Below, piece after piece: positions 7,019-15,707 of a DNA stretch of 64,000 nt (positions are counted from its first letter, which is position 1; every line of letters starts with the position of its first letter). The notes beneath the pieces are model-generated. The model saw nothing but the letters and a program-made list of their open reading frames with translations. It had not been told where the DNA came from and made no database searches. A program made the position numbers and the translations under genes. Source of the stretch: Comamonadaceae bacterium (GTDB taxonomy: Bacteria > Pseudomonadota > Gammaproteobacteria > Burkholderiales > Burkholderiaceae_C); NCBI GenBank assembly GCA_009996515.1, contig JAACZV010000009.1:62001-126000 (forward strand), in the 5' to 3' direction.

Positions 7019-9855
7019 CAGAAGTTCTCCCGTTGATAGACGACGCCGTCGCTGCCGCGGTACAGCCCCCAGCTGGCGCGGGCGCTGGGGTCTTTGCCGG
7101 CGCCGCACCAGTTGCCGCGCAGGCCCGCCAGCCTGGCCCCCTGCGTGGCCTTGGCGCTGGGGCTCCAGCCGGCCGCGGCCAGGCAGGACTGGTCGGCCGG
7201 CGGCGCGGCGGCGTCCAGCGCAATGGCGACGTCGACGCTGAGGCGGGCGTTGCCGCCCTGCGTCAGCGTGATGAAGCTGCCGTTGACGGGGTCCACGGTG
7301 ACGCTGGCCGGGCTCATGCTGACCGCCTGTGGCGCCGGCCGGAAATTGCCGAAGCTGAGGTTGGCGGCGCTGACGCGGGTGCAGGCATCCCAGGTGTTGG
7401 TTCTGTAGGCGGCGAGGCCGCTGTCCCAGTACTGGGCCGTCAGCGGCAGGGTCAGCGCGCGGTTGGCGGCGCTCAGCCCATTTTGCAGGCGCAGTCGGCC
7501 GTAGCGCAGCGGGATTTGCCCCAGCAGCGCGCGGTCGGCGGTGGCGGCGGGCGGGCTGGTGGCCAGGTTCAGCGCCAGCATGGCCACGCCGTCGCTGTCC
7601 ACCGGCGCGATGCCGAACAGCGCCGTGTCGAAGGGGCCGGCGGGCGTGGCGCCGCGCACGGCGTTGGCCGTCAGGCCGACGTTGGCCACGCCGCCGCTCC
7701 AGCTGCCGCTGCCGCCCGAGGTGGTGAGGCCGGCGCCCTTGAAGCTGGTCGTGCCGGCGACGCCGGCGAGGTTGAGGTTGGCCGGCGTCGCCACATCCAG
7801 CTTGGCGAAGCTGCCCGCGTAGTTCCGCGTGGTTGCGCCGGCCAGGTTCTGCGCGGTCAGCGTGAAGGCCAGGCCGAAGTTCTCGCCCAGGTAGCTGAAG
7901 CCGGAGGCCGGCAGGCAGCCGAGGTCGCTGCGCTGTGTGACGGCGAAGCCGCTGAGCGCAAAGGCGGCGGGCACGAAGCGGCCGATGTTGGCGCTGGGCG
8001 TGCCCGTCACGCTGCCGCTGCCCAGGTAGCCGCCGGCGCTGGCCGTCGACGCCGTGATCTGCAGGATGCCGACCTCGCTGTAGGCCAGGTTGGCGACGCT
8101 GGCGCTGCCGCCGCTGAACTGTGCTCCGGCCAGCGTGGCGTTGCTCAGGCTGCCCGTCACGCCGCCGGCCGGCTGCACCAGGGCGGGCGTCAGCAGCACG
8201 CCCTCGGGCGTGTTCTCGCGGCCGAAGTTGGGCGTGGCCAGGCCGCCTGCCGTGACGGCCGTGATGCGGGCGCTGAAGCTGGCGCCGGCCTGCGTGAAGA
8301 CGGCGTCGCCGGGGCCCGCGGCGGCCGGGTTGGGCGCGCCGGCGGCATTGCCGATGTTGCTCACCGTGAAGCCGGCCGGCCGCGTGACGAAGGCATTGCT
8401 GGCGCCGCTGAGCGTGTCGCCATTGGCCGTGGTGTTGAAGAGCAGCGTCGTGCGGCCCACGTCGGCGAAGTTGAGCGTGAACGGCGCATTGCCGTTGGCA
8501 TCGAAGCTCATCGTCACGGCCGTGTAGCCCGGCGCCGTGGCGGCGTTGTTGCGCTGGATGGCGGTGGGCGTGCCGGCGTTGATGCTCATCAGGTTGGCGG
8601 CGCTGCAGGTCGACGGGTCCATGCACTGGTAGGCCCAGTTCACGCTGTGGCCGCCGCTGAGCGCCGCCTCGCAGGCCTGGGTGGTCGTGTTGCTGCGCAC
8701 GGCGCGCAGGAAGAGGGTGCCGGAGCTGCTGCCGGCCGTCTGCGTAGGCAGCGTGGCGGCGGCGCCGCCGGCGCTGGCCGACACGATGAGGCCGGCCCGG
8801 TTGAAGGTGGTGCTGCAGCTGTTGGCGGCGCTGCAGCTGCTGCCATTGGGGCAGCATTGCCGGCCGTTGGTGGCCGCCACGCTCTCCCCGCCCAGCGTGA
8901 CGCTCACGGCCGTGCCGTCCGCGCCGCCGGGCAGGCTCAGCGTGGTCGTCGCGACGCCGTTGACGAAGCCGACGCTGCTGCCGCCCAGAGTGCCGGCACT
9001 GCTGCTCAGCGTGGCGCTGCCGTTGACCGTGGTGTCGATGTTGGTGCAAGGGCTGCTGGCGTCGGCGCAGGCCTTGACGGTCAGCGTCGTGGGCAGGCAG
9101 GTCAGGCTGGCGGTCGGCAGCGACAGCTCGTAATGGTCGGTGCTGGCCACGGGCGCGCCGCTGCGCAGCGCCAGCAGCACGCCCAGGCTGGTCAGCACCG
9201 CATTGCCGCTGGACTGCCTGCTGCCCGAGGCGCCGCTGCCGGCCTGGGCGGCGTAGGACGCCGCCAGCACCACACCGTTGGGGCCGGCGCTGGTCGTGAC
9301 GGTGGCCGCCTGAGCCATGCCGGCCGGGCTGGCGACGCTGCCGCCGCCGGCCGTGGCCGCGTAAATGCCCAGCAGCAAGGTGTTGGCCGTGGTGGTCGTG
9401 ACCGAGGGCGCCGTGTAGGTGGAGGACGCGGCGTTGGCCTGCGAGGCGCTGGCGTCTATGGGCGTCGCCGTGTCGACGCCGCGGAAGGCCAGCGCGACGC
9501 CCGCGGTGCGTCCGCTGGAGCCCAGCTGCCAGCTGTAGCTGGCGGGTTCGGAGGCGGTGGCCAGCTTGCGGTAGACGGACAGGCCGATGGAGTTGTTGAT
9601 GCCGTCGTCCTGGCTGCGCACCAGCACCCAGCCGCTGGGCACGCTGATCATGTTCTGGTCCAGCGGCACGCTGCCGGTGCGCTGGGTCAGCACGGCCAGC
9701 ATCACATCGCCGGCGGCCAGGCCGGCGGGCCGGGCCAGCGAGATCAGATTGGTCGGCGACGACGAGGCCTGGCTGCTGGAGCCCACATAGCTGGGCGCCG
9801 CCGGGCTGGGCGGCGCGAGCAGCATCAGGGCCAGCAGGAGCAGCAGCTTGTTCAT
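7018..9855 (-). CDS. mshQ: Large MSHA-associated surface protein MshQ (DUF6701-type)
   Basis: This 945-residue secreted protein has a signal peptide (MNKLLLLLALMLLAPPSPAA) and long Ser/Thr/Ala/Gly-rich beta-strand repeats. It has paired cysteines (for example RQCCPNGSSCSAANSC) and a C-terminal DUF6701-like region of MshQ proteins. The composition suggests an adhesin or pilus-tip protein, and that role is inferred. ATG 9855 overlaps the mshP stop (ATGA). It is the longest gene of the operon. Confidence 0.82.
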   Translation of the reverse strand: MNKLLLLLALMLLAPPSPAAPSYVGSSSQASSSPTNLISLARPAGLAAGDVMLAVLTQRTGSVPLDQNMISVPSGWVLVRSQDDGINNSIGLSVYRKLATASEPASYSWQLGSSGRTAGVALAFRGVDTATPIDASASQANAASSTYTAPSVTTTTANTLLLGIYAATAGGGSVASPAGMAQAATVTTSAGPNGVVLAASYAAQAGSGASGSRQSSGNAVLTSLGVLLALRSGAPVASTDHYELSLPTASLTCLPTTLTVKACADASSPCTNIDTTVNGSATLSSSAGTLGGSSVGFVNGVATTTLSLPGGADGTAVSVTLGGESVAATNGRQCCPNGSSCSAANSCSTTFNRAGLIVSASAGGAAATLPTQTAGSSSGTLFLRAVRSNTTTQACEAALSGGHSVNWAYQCMDPSTCSAANLMSINAGTPTAIQRNNAATAPGYTAVTMSFDANGNAPFTLNFADVGRTTLLFNTTANGDTLSGASNAFVTRPAGFTVSNIGNAAGAPNPAAAGPGDAVFTQAGASFSARITAVTAGGLATPNFGRENTPEGVLLTPALVQPAGGVTGSLSNATLAGAQFSGGSASVANLAYSEVGILQITASTASAGGYLGSGSVTGTPSANIGRFVPAAFALSGFAVTQRSDLGCLPASGFSYLGENFGLAFTLTAQNLAGATTRNYAGSFAKLDVATPANLNLAGVAGTTSFKGAGLTTSGGSGSWSGGVANVGLTANAVRGATPAGPFDTALFGIAPVDSDGVAMLALNLATSPPAATADRALLGQIPLRYGRLRLQNGLSAANRALTLPLTAQYWDSGLAAYRTNTWDACTRVSAANLSFGNFRPAPQAVSMSPASVTVDPVNGSFITLTQGGNARLSVDVAIALDAAAPPADQSCLAAAGWSPSAKATQGARLAGLRGNWCGAGKDPSARASWGLYRGSDGVVYQRENF

Positions 9856-10322
9856 CGCGACAAGGTCCTCAGCAGCTGCCGTTCGACATAGTTGCGCTCG
9901 GTCGTCGCCGCGTTGGGGCAGGCGCCGCCGGCGGGCAGATTGCACGCGGTGGCCAGCAGCTCGTAGAAGACCAGGCTCTGCTCGCCATCGGCCAGGCTGC
10001 CGGCCGACGGCGTGCGCGTGCAGCTGACGGTGACCGTGAAGCCGGCGAGCTGGTCGGGCAGCGCGATGCTCTTGGCGGCGAAGCAGGCCGGCGGCAGCGT
10101 GCCGCTCAGGACCTGCCAGCTGCCCCATTCCAGGCCGGCCAGCGCGGCCTGGTAGGCGCGGGCGGCCGCCAGCTCGCCCGCCGAGCCCAGCTGCTGGCGC
10201 TGGCTCAGCGAGGCCAGCGCCACGCCCAGCACGGCCAGCGCCACCAGGATGAACAGCATGGACATCATCGTGAAGCCTGCGGCTGCAACGCGTACCGAAG
10301 CGGGCAGGGGGCGGGCCGTCAT
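9852..10322 (-). CDS. mshP: MSHA pilin-like protein MshP
   Basis: This 156-residue PilX/GspK-like protein has the N-terminal hydrophobic helix AAGFTMMSMLFILVALAVLG and a soluble domain with four cysteines. It has no canonical GFTLIE motif, as is usual for MshP. It overlaps mshO and mshQ by 4 nt each. It probably belongs to a pilus tip or initiation complex together with MshD, MshO and MshC. Confidence 0.8.
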   Translation of the reverse strand: MTARPLPASVRVAAAGFTMMSMLFILVALAVLGVALASLSQRQQLGSAGELAAARAYQAALAGLEWGSWQVLSGTLPPACFAAKSIALPDQLAGFTVTVSCTRTPSAGSLADGEQSLVFYELLATACNLPAGGACPNAATTERNYVERQLLRTLSR

Positions 10323-11110
10323 GGTAGGTTGTCCACGTGGACGGCATGGTAGAGATTCACCGTCTCGCCCCTGCGGCTCAGCGAGAGGCGCAGCGTGACC
10401 AGCGCGTAGCGGGCGGCCACCGCGCCGGCGTCGTAGCCAAAGGCGCAGGCGGTCACGTCGCGGGCCAGCACGGCGGCGCTGCCGCCGGACGGCGGATCGG
10501 GCTGGGCGGCGTTGAAGCCGTAGCCGCTGTGGCGCGTCAGCGTGCCTGCCGTGAGGTCGCAGCGGTAGCTGACCGGCGGCTCGATGGCGTAGACGCGGAA
10601 CGGCGGCGCCAGCAGCGGATTGGGCAGCGGCGCGCCGGTGAGGCCCACGCTGCCGGCATTGCCGGCCGCGTTGGTGGCGCTGCGGACGTTGCTCAGCGTG
10701 TAGGCGTCGGCGTCCGGCACGCCGGCGCCGAGGTTGTACCAGGCCAGTTGCTGGCCGGCGTGGCTGAGCCTGAGCGGCGGGCCGACGATGTCGAAGCTGT
10801 TGAGCGGCACGCCGAACTGCAGCGGGCTGCCGGACTCGGTGGCGTAGCGCGCCGCGCCGCTGACCGGGATCAGCTCCACGCTCTGGCCGCTGGCCGCGAC
10901 GCGCACGCTGTTGGGCAGGGCCTGGCTCAGGTCGCGGCCCAGGCGGCGCAGCGCGGTGTCGGCCGCGTCGCCCAGCTGGGCACGCGCCGCGCTGGAGAAG
11001 TACGCCGTCGTGGCCGGCGCGATGAAGACGGCCACGACGCCGATGACGATGCCGGTGAGGGCGATGACCAGCACCGACTCGATCAGCGTGAAGCCGCGCT
11101 GCGCCCTCAT
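10319..11110 (-). CDS. mshO: MSHA minor prepilin MshO
   Basis: This 263-residue prepilin starts MRAQRGFTLIESVLVIA, so it has a 6-residue leader cut after Gly6 and carries Glu5 in the mature form. It is long for a pilin, with a C-terminal domain resembling PilW/GspJ. The start lies 2 nt after the mshD stop. Confidence 0.85.
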   Translation of the reverse strand: MRAQRGFTLIESVLVIALTGIVIGVVAVFIAPATTAYFSSAARAQLGDAADTALRRLGRDLSQALPNSVRVAASGQSVELIPVSGAARYATESGSPLQFGVPLNSFDIVGPPLRLSHAGQQLAWYNLGAGVPDADAYTLSNVRSATNAAGNAGSVGLTGAPLPNPLLAPPFRVYAIEPPVSYRCDLTAGTLTRHSGYGFNAAQPDPPSGGSAAVLARDVTACAFGYDAGAVAARYALVTLRLSLSRRGETVNLYHAVHVDNLP

Positions 11111-11112
11111 GC

Positions 11113-11700
11113 TCAGTCCGGCGCGTTGGGCGCATAGCGGGTGCGCCAGCCCTGCAGGCCCAGGCTGCTGCCGTCGGGCGCCGTGACGGTGACGGTGATC
11201 CTGAGCGCCGCGCCGGCGGCCACGTTGTCCAGCGCGGCCGGCGCGACGTCCACCGTGGCGGCATAGCCCTCCAGGCCGGCGACGGCCGCGTTCGTCACGT
11301 CGCGGATGCCGGCCATGGCGAAGCCGGCGTAGTCGTTGACGTTGTTGAAGAAGCTGGCCGGGCCGTAGCGGGTCTGCCCGGCCTCGGGGCCGCTGCCTTC
11401 CGGCAGCGTGGCGCAGTCCGCCGCCGAGCCGGCCTTCGCGACATTGGCGTCGGTGGGATCGCACCAGGTGAAGGGCATCAGCTCGACCTCGCGCAGCAGC
11501 GACTCGGCGATGGCCAGCTGCTGGCGGCGCAGCATGGGGTCGGCGCTGGCCTGGGTGGCCGTGACGAAGACCTGCAGCAGCGCGGCCAGGGCGATGCCCA
11601 CGACGACGATGAAGAGCAGCAGTTCGATCAGGGTCAGGCCGCGCACGCGTCGGCCGGGGGGCATGGCCGGCATGCGGGAAATGCTAGCCCAGCCGTGCAT
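11113..11700 (-). CDS. mshD: MSHA minor prepilin MshD
   Basis: This type IV prepilin carries the processing motif VRGLTLIELLLFIVVVG. ATG 11700 gives a 21-residue leader and 195 residues in total and has a weak TGAGG upstream. ATG 11673 and ATG 11664 would give the shorter leaders more usual for pilins, so the start is uncertain. The domain (RQQLAIAESLLREVELMPF) resembles MshD/PilV. Confidence 0.82.
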   Translation of the reverse strand: MHGWASISRMPAMPPGRRVRGLTLIELLLFIVVVGIALAALLQVFVTATQASADPMLRRQQLAIAESLLREVELMPFTWCDPTDANVAKAGSAADCATLPEGSGPEAGQTRYGPASFFNNVNDYAGFAMAGIRDVTNAAVAGLEGYAATVDVAPAALDNVAAGAALRITVTVTAPDGSSLGLQGWRTRYAPNAPD

Positions 11701-11709
11701 GTCCAGGCC

Positions 11710-12156
11710 TCAGGGTGTGGCGTAGATCAGCCCCGTGTCAGCCTCGAGGCGGTAGGCCTGGCTGTAGCCGCCATAGGCGACGGTGGCCGTCAGGGCCGTG
11801 CCGGTGCTGCTGGCCGTGGCGCCGCTGTTGCCGGCGTTGAAGGTCAGCGTGCGGCTGCCGCCCTCGGCGATGCAGGGGCTCTCCGTCGCCGGGCAGGGCA
11901 GCGTGTCGATGACGGCGCCGCCGGCATAGGCCCAGCTGACGCCGCTGCCGGTGAGGGTGGCCACGATGGGCCGGCGCTGCTGCAGCGCCAGGCGCAGCAT
12001 GGCCTGGTGGCGGGCCACCAGGTCGTCGCCGAACGAGCGCAGCCGCCACAGCGTCGTGTCCACCATCCGGGGGAGGGCGAACACCGCCAGGGCGGCCGTG
12101 ATGACGATGACGAGGATGAGCTCGATCAGCGTGAAGCCACGCGAGTCGCGCGGCAT
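11710..12156 (-). CDS. mshC: MSHA minor prepilin MshC
   Basis: This 148-residue GspH-like prepilin has the leader MPRDSRG followed by FTLIELILVIVITAALAVFALP. Two cysteines occur late in the protein. The start lies 4 nt after the mshA stop, in the same transcription unit. Confidence 0.85.
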   Translation of the reverse strand: MPRDSRGFTLIELILVIVITAALAVFALPRMVDTTLWRLRSFGDDLVARHQAMLRLALQQRRPIVATLTGSGVSWAYAGGAVIDTLPCPATESPCIAEGGSRTLTFNAGNSGATASSTGTALTATVAYGGYSQAYRLEADTGLIYATP

Positions 12157-12160
12157 GGCA

Positions 12161-12562
12161 TCAGGAGATGCCGGTGGCGGTGAAGTTGGCGGTGGCCGTG
12201 TTGCCGCTGAGCGACTGCGTCAACGTGCAGGTGACCGTGTTGTCCGCGGTGATGGCGGCGGCCGTGATGGTGTAGCCGCTGGGCAGGCCCGTGCCGGCGG
12301 TGCCGGTATAGGACTGCATGGTCTTCTCGACGTCGGTGCAGTTGGCGACGGCCACGCCCTTGGTGCTGTTGGCCTTGCGCGAGGCGTAGTTGATCGCCGA
12401 GCCCGAACTCAGCGCGCCGGCCACGCCGTTGAGGGCGGCGGCCCGCGCCTCGGTGTCGACGCCGACGAACTTGGGCAGTGCCACGGCCGCCAGCACGCCG
12501 AGGATGACGATGACCATCACCAGCTCGATCAGGGTGAAGCCGGCCTGACGGGACTTGTTCAT
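12161..12562 (-). CDS. mshA: MSHA major pilin-like protein MshA
   Basis: This 133-residue prepilin has a short leader (MNKSRQAG), then [25 protein letters not shown], and a small pilin domain with two cysteines that probably form the C-terminal disulfide. ATG 12562 has a strong AGGAAGG Shine-Dalgarno sequence and follows the longest gap in the operon (12563-12713). This fits separate, high expression of the main subunit. It could correspond to MshB instead, but only one such gene is present. Confidence 0.83.
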   Translation of the reverse strand: MNKSRQAGFTLIELVMVIVILGVLAAVALPKFVGVDTEARAAALNGVAGALSSGSAINYASRKANSTKGVAVANCTDVEKTMQSYTGTAGTGLPSGYTITAAAITADNTVTCTLTQSLSGNTATANFTATGIS

Positions 12563-12660
12563 GGATGCCTTCCTGCGCTAGCGGCGCTGTTTTGCGGTGA
12601 CGGCATGATCAGCCGCGCGGGCGGCGATGAGAAGTGAAAAGCGCACAAACTTTATGAGCG

Positions 12661-12676
12661 GCCGCAGTCATGCGGC
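12661..12676 (-). other. Small hairpin between mshG and mshA
   Basis: A perfect 6-bp inverted repeat (GCCGCA, loop GTCA, TGCGGC) sits in the 151-nt gap between mshG and mshA. No T-run follows it in the transcribed direction. It may act in RNA processing or attenuation that separates the pilin mRNA from the assembly genes, but this is inference. I see nothing else definite in the gap. Confidence 0.35.
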
Positions 12677-12713
12677 GAAGCGTTGCATGCTGCACACATC
12701 GGGCTCAGCGGCC

Positions 12714-13943
12714 TTAACGGCCCATGGCGGCCTGGCCCAGGCCCCACAGCGGCAGGAACACACCCAGGGCCAGCACCAGCAGCAGCGCGCCGATGAGGGC
12801 CAGCAGCACCGGCTCGATGGCGGCGGACAGGCCCTTGATGGCGTAGTCGGTCTCGCGTTCGTACATCTGCGCGATCTCGGTCATCAGCGTGTCCAGCTCG
12901 CCGGTCTCCTCGCCCACCGCGATCATCTGCAGCACGATGGGCGTGAACACGCCGGTGGCGGTGGCGCAGCGCGAGATGCTCTCGCCACGCTCGACGCCGT
13001 CGCGCATCTGCTCGATGCGGGCGGCGATGTAGGCGTTGTCCACCGTCTGGGCGACCACCGTCATGGCCTGGCTGATGGGCACGCCCGAGCGGCTGGCCAG
13101 CGCGAAGCTGCGCGCGAAGCGGGCCAGCGTGGCCTTGAGCACGATGCTGCCGGCGATGGGCAGGCGCAGCTTGAAGCGGTCCCAGGCATAGCGGCCGCCC
13201 GTCGTGGCCAGCCAGTTGCGCCAGGCCAGCGCCAGTGCGATGACGGCGGCCAGCAGCGCGGGCCACCACTTCACCATCCAGCCCGAGAAGCCCAGCAGGA
13301 TGCGCGTCATCAGCGGCAGCTCGGCCTTGAAATGGGCGAAGACGTCGGCGAACTTGGGCAGCACCACGAGGTTGATGACTACCAGCGCGATGGCCATCGC
13401 GACGACCACCATCAGGGGATAGCGCAGCGCCTGCCTGATGCGGGCGCGGGTGTCCAGCTCGAACTCCAGGTACTCGGACAGGCGCTGCAAGACCTCGGTC
13501 AGCCGCCCGGTCAGCTCGCCGACACGGGTCATGGCGACGTAGAAGCTGCCGAACACCTGCGGGTGGCGGGCGAAGGCCGTGGCCAGCTCGCGGCCCTGGT
13601 CCAGGCTGGCACGCACGTCGCGCAGCAGGCTCGCCATGCCGGTATGGCTGGTGGAGGCCTCGAGGCCGGCCAGCGCGCGCAGGATGGGCACGCCGGCCTT
13701 CTGCAGCGTGTAGAGCTGGCGCGTCAGCAGCAGGGCGTCTTCCTGCCTGATGGGCTTGGCGAGCAGGGCCTGCAGCCAATCGCCCCGCTCGACGGGACCG
13801 GCCGCTGCCGCGGTCGGCTCGATGCTGACGGGCACCACGCCGCCGGCCATCAGCTGGGCGGCGACGGCGTCGCTGCTGGCGGCGTCGACGACGCCCTGCA
13901 CCAGCTCGCCACGCTCGTTTCTGCCCTTGAATGCGAAGTTCAT
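12714..13943 (-). CDS. mshG: MSHA platform protein MshG (GspF family)
   Basis: This 409-residue inner-membrane platform protein has two GspF domains and three long hydrophobic segments (for example PLMVVVAMAIALVVINLVVL). The conserved turn VGEETGELDTLM is near residue 345. It couples the MshE motor to pilin assembly. ATG 13943 has an AAGGGG Shine-Dalgarno sequence. It lies downstream of mshE with a 31-nt gap. Confidence 0.9.
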   Translation of the reverse strand: MNFAFKGRNERGELVQGVVDAASSDAVAAQLMAGGVVPVSIEPTAAAAGPVERGDWLQALLAKPIRQEDALLLTRQLYTLQKAGVPILRALAGLEASTSHTGMASLLRDVRASLDQGRELATAFARHPQVFGSFYVAMTRVGELTGRLTEVLQRLSEYLEFELDTRARIRQALRYPLMVVVAMAIALVVINLVVLPKFADVFAHFKAELPLMTRILLGFSGWMVKWWPALLAAVIALALAWRNWLATTGGRYAWDRFKLRLPIAGSIVLKATLARFARSFALASRSGVPISQAMTVVAQTVDNAYIAARIEQMRDGVERGESISRCATATGVFTPIVLQMIAVGEETGELDTLMTEIAQMYERETDYAIKGLSAAIEPVLLALIGALLLVLALGVFLPLWGLGQAAMGR

Positions 13944-13974
13944 GTCAGCCCCTTGCGGCGCCAGGCCCGCTTCG

Positions 13975-15705
13975 TCATTCCGCGTCGACGCTGATGCGCA
14001 CCGCCTCGGCCAGCGAGGTCTGGCCCTCGCGCACCAGGGCCAGGCTGCGGTCGGCCAGGGTCTTGCCCCGGAGGGCGCGGCGCGCGGCGGCCAGGAAGGC
14101 GCCGGCATCGCTCTTCTGGATGGCCAGCGCCATGTCGGGGTCGATCTCCAGCATCTCGTAAATGCCGCGCCGGCCCTGGTAGCCCGTGCCGTGGCAGTCC
14201 GCGCAGCCGCGCCCCTTGACGCTCTCCACGGGGCCCGGCGGCTCGCCGTTCATGGCCAGCACCTCGTTGAGCCAGGCCTGCTCCTGCGGCGTGGCCTGGT
14301 GCGGCTCGGCGCAATGCCGGCACACGCCGCGCAGCAGGCGCTGCGCCAGCACGGCCTGCAGCGAAGTGGCCACCATGAAGGGCGGGGCGTCCATGTCCAG
14401 CAGCCGGAACGGCGTGGAGAGGCTGTCCTTGGTGTGCAGCGTGGACAGCAGCAGATGGCCCGTGATGGCCGCACGCAGGCCGATCTCGGCGGTTTCGGCA
14501 TCGCGCATCTCGCCGACCAGGATGACGTCCGGGTCCTGGCGCAGCGCGGCGCGCAGCACCTTGGCGAAGTCCAGGTCGATCTTGTCGTTGACCTGCACCT
14601 GGGTCAGCCCGGGCAGGCGGTACTCGATGGGGTCCTCGGCCGTGATGATCTTGAGCTTGTCGGCGTCCAGCTCGGCCAGCGCGGCGTACAGCGTGGAGGT
14701 CTTGCCCGAGCCGGTCGGGCCGGTGACCAGGATCATGCCGGCGTCGCGCGCCAGCAGTTCGCGGAAGCGCTTGAGCATGTCCTCGGGCATGCCGAGGTCG
14801 CCAAGCCGCCGCAGCGCCGTGCCCTGGCCCAGCAGGCGCATGACGACGGATTCGCCGTACTGGCTGGGCATGGTGGAGAGGCGCACGTCCAGCGTGCGGT
14901 CCGACAGCCGCAGCGTGAAGCGGCCGTCCTGGGGCAGGCGCTTCTCGGAGATGTCGAGGCCGGCCATCAGCTTGAGCCGCTGCGCCAGCGCCGGGGCGAT
15001 GCGCTTGTCGGCCTGCGTCAGCGTCTGCAGGATGCCGTCGACGCGGTTGCGGATGACCAGCGCCCCTTCCTGGGGCTCGATGTGCACGTCGGAGGCGCCG
15101 GCCCGCGTCGCGTCCTCGAACACCGACTGCAGCAGGCGCACCACTGGCGCGCCCTCCTGGCCCACGCTGGCCTGCAGCGCGCCGAAGTCCACCGCGTCGC
15201 CGAGGTCTTTCTCCAGCGCCTTGGCCAGGCCCGAGATCTCGTCACCGCGGCGGTAATGCCTGTCGTAGACGGCGGCCAGCTGGCTGTCGGCGACGACGGC
15301 CATGGCCAGGCGGCGCTTGAGCAGCCGGGCCAGCTCGTCGAAGCCGAACAGGTCCAGCGGGTCGGCCATGGCGACCAGCAGCGTGTCGCCGCGCTCCTCC
15401 AGCACCAGCGCCCGGAAGCGCCGCGCCGGCGTCTCGGGCAGCAGCCGCACCAGCTCGGTCTTGAGCGGGAAGGTCTTGAGGTTGACGAAGGGCACGCGCA
15501 GTTGGCGGGCCAGCACATGGGCCAGCGCCTCTTCGGTGATGAGGCCGGCCTCGATGAGGATGCGGCCCAGCTTCTTGCCGGTGGCGCGCTGCAGCTCCAG
15601 CGCCTGGGTCAGCTGCTCGGCCGAGATCAGCTGCTGCTCGACGAGGACGTCGCCGAGGCGCAGCTTGGGGCGGGGAACTGCGGCGGCGGCGTCGGCTTCG
15701 CTCAT
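13975..15705 (-). CDS. mshE: MSHA assembly ATPase MshE
   Basis: This 576-residue GspE/PilB-type extension ATPase has two MshEN motifs at about residues 17-40 (LRLGDVLVEQQLISAEQLTQ) and 45-69, the c-di-GMP-binding module described for MshE. A Walker A (GPTGSGKT), an Asp box, a Walker B (DPDVILVGEMRD), a His box (LLSTLHTKDS) and a C-terminal Zn-binding set (CRHC, CADC) follow. Pilus extension is therefore probably controlled by c-di-GMP. The start follows the upstream TAG by 2 nt. Confidence 0.92.
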   Translation of the reverse strand: MSEADAAAAVPRPKLRLGDVLVEQQLISAEQLTQALELQRATGKKLGRILIEAGLITEEALAHVLARQLRVPFVNLKTFPLKTELVRLLPETPARRFRALVLEERGDTLLVAMADPLDLFGFDELARLLKRRLAMAVVADSQLAAVYDRHYRRGDEISGLAKALEKDLGDAVDFGALQASVGQEGAPVVRLLQSVFEDATRAGASDVHIEPQEGALVIRNRVDGILQTLTQADKRIAPALAQRLKLMAGLDISEKRLPQDGRFTLRLSDRTLDVRLSTMPSQYGESVVMRLLGQGTALRRLGDLGMPEDMLKRFRELLARDAGMILVTGPTGSGKTSTLYAALAELDADKLKIITAEDPIEYRLPGLTQVQVNDKIDLDFAKVLRAALRQDPDVILVGEMRDAETAEIGLRAAITGHLLLSTLHTKDSLSTPFRLLDMDAPPFMVATSLQAVLAQRLLRGVCRHCAEPHQATPQEQAWLNEVLAMNGEPPGPVESVKGRGCADCHGTGYQGRRGIYEMLEIDPDMALAIQKSDAGAFLAAARRALRGKTLADRSLALVREGQTSLAEAVRISVDAE

Positions 15706-15707
15706 GG

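Noticed and set aside
7033-9891. A 952-codon open frame on the plus strand opposite mshQ
   Set aside because: It mirrors the high-GC codon pattern of mshQ, its product is low-complexity Ala/Gly/Arg/His sequence with no motif, and mshQ has a signal peptide and operon context.
12563-12713. TAAAGTTT upstream of mshA as a flagellar sigma28 promoter
   Set aside because: The -35-like block is present on the minus strand, but no GCCGATAA-like -10 lies 11 nt downstream.
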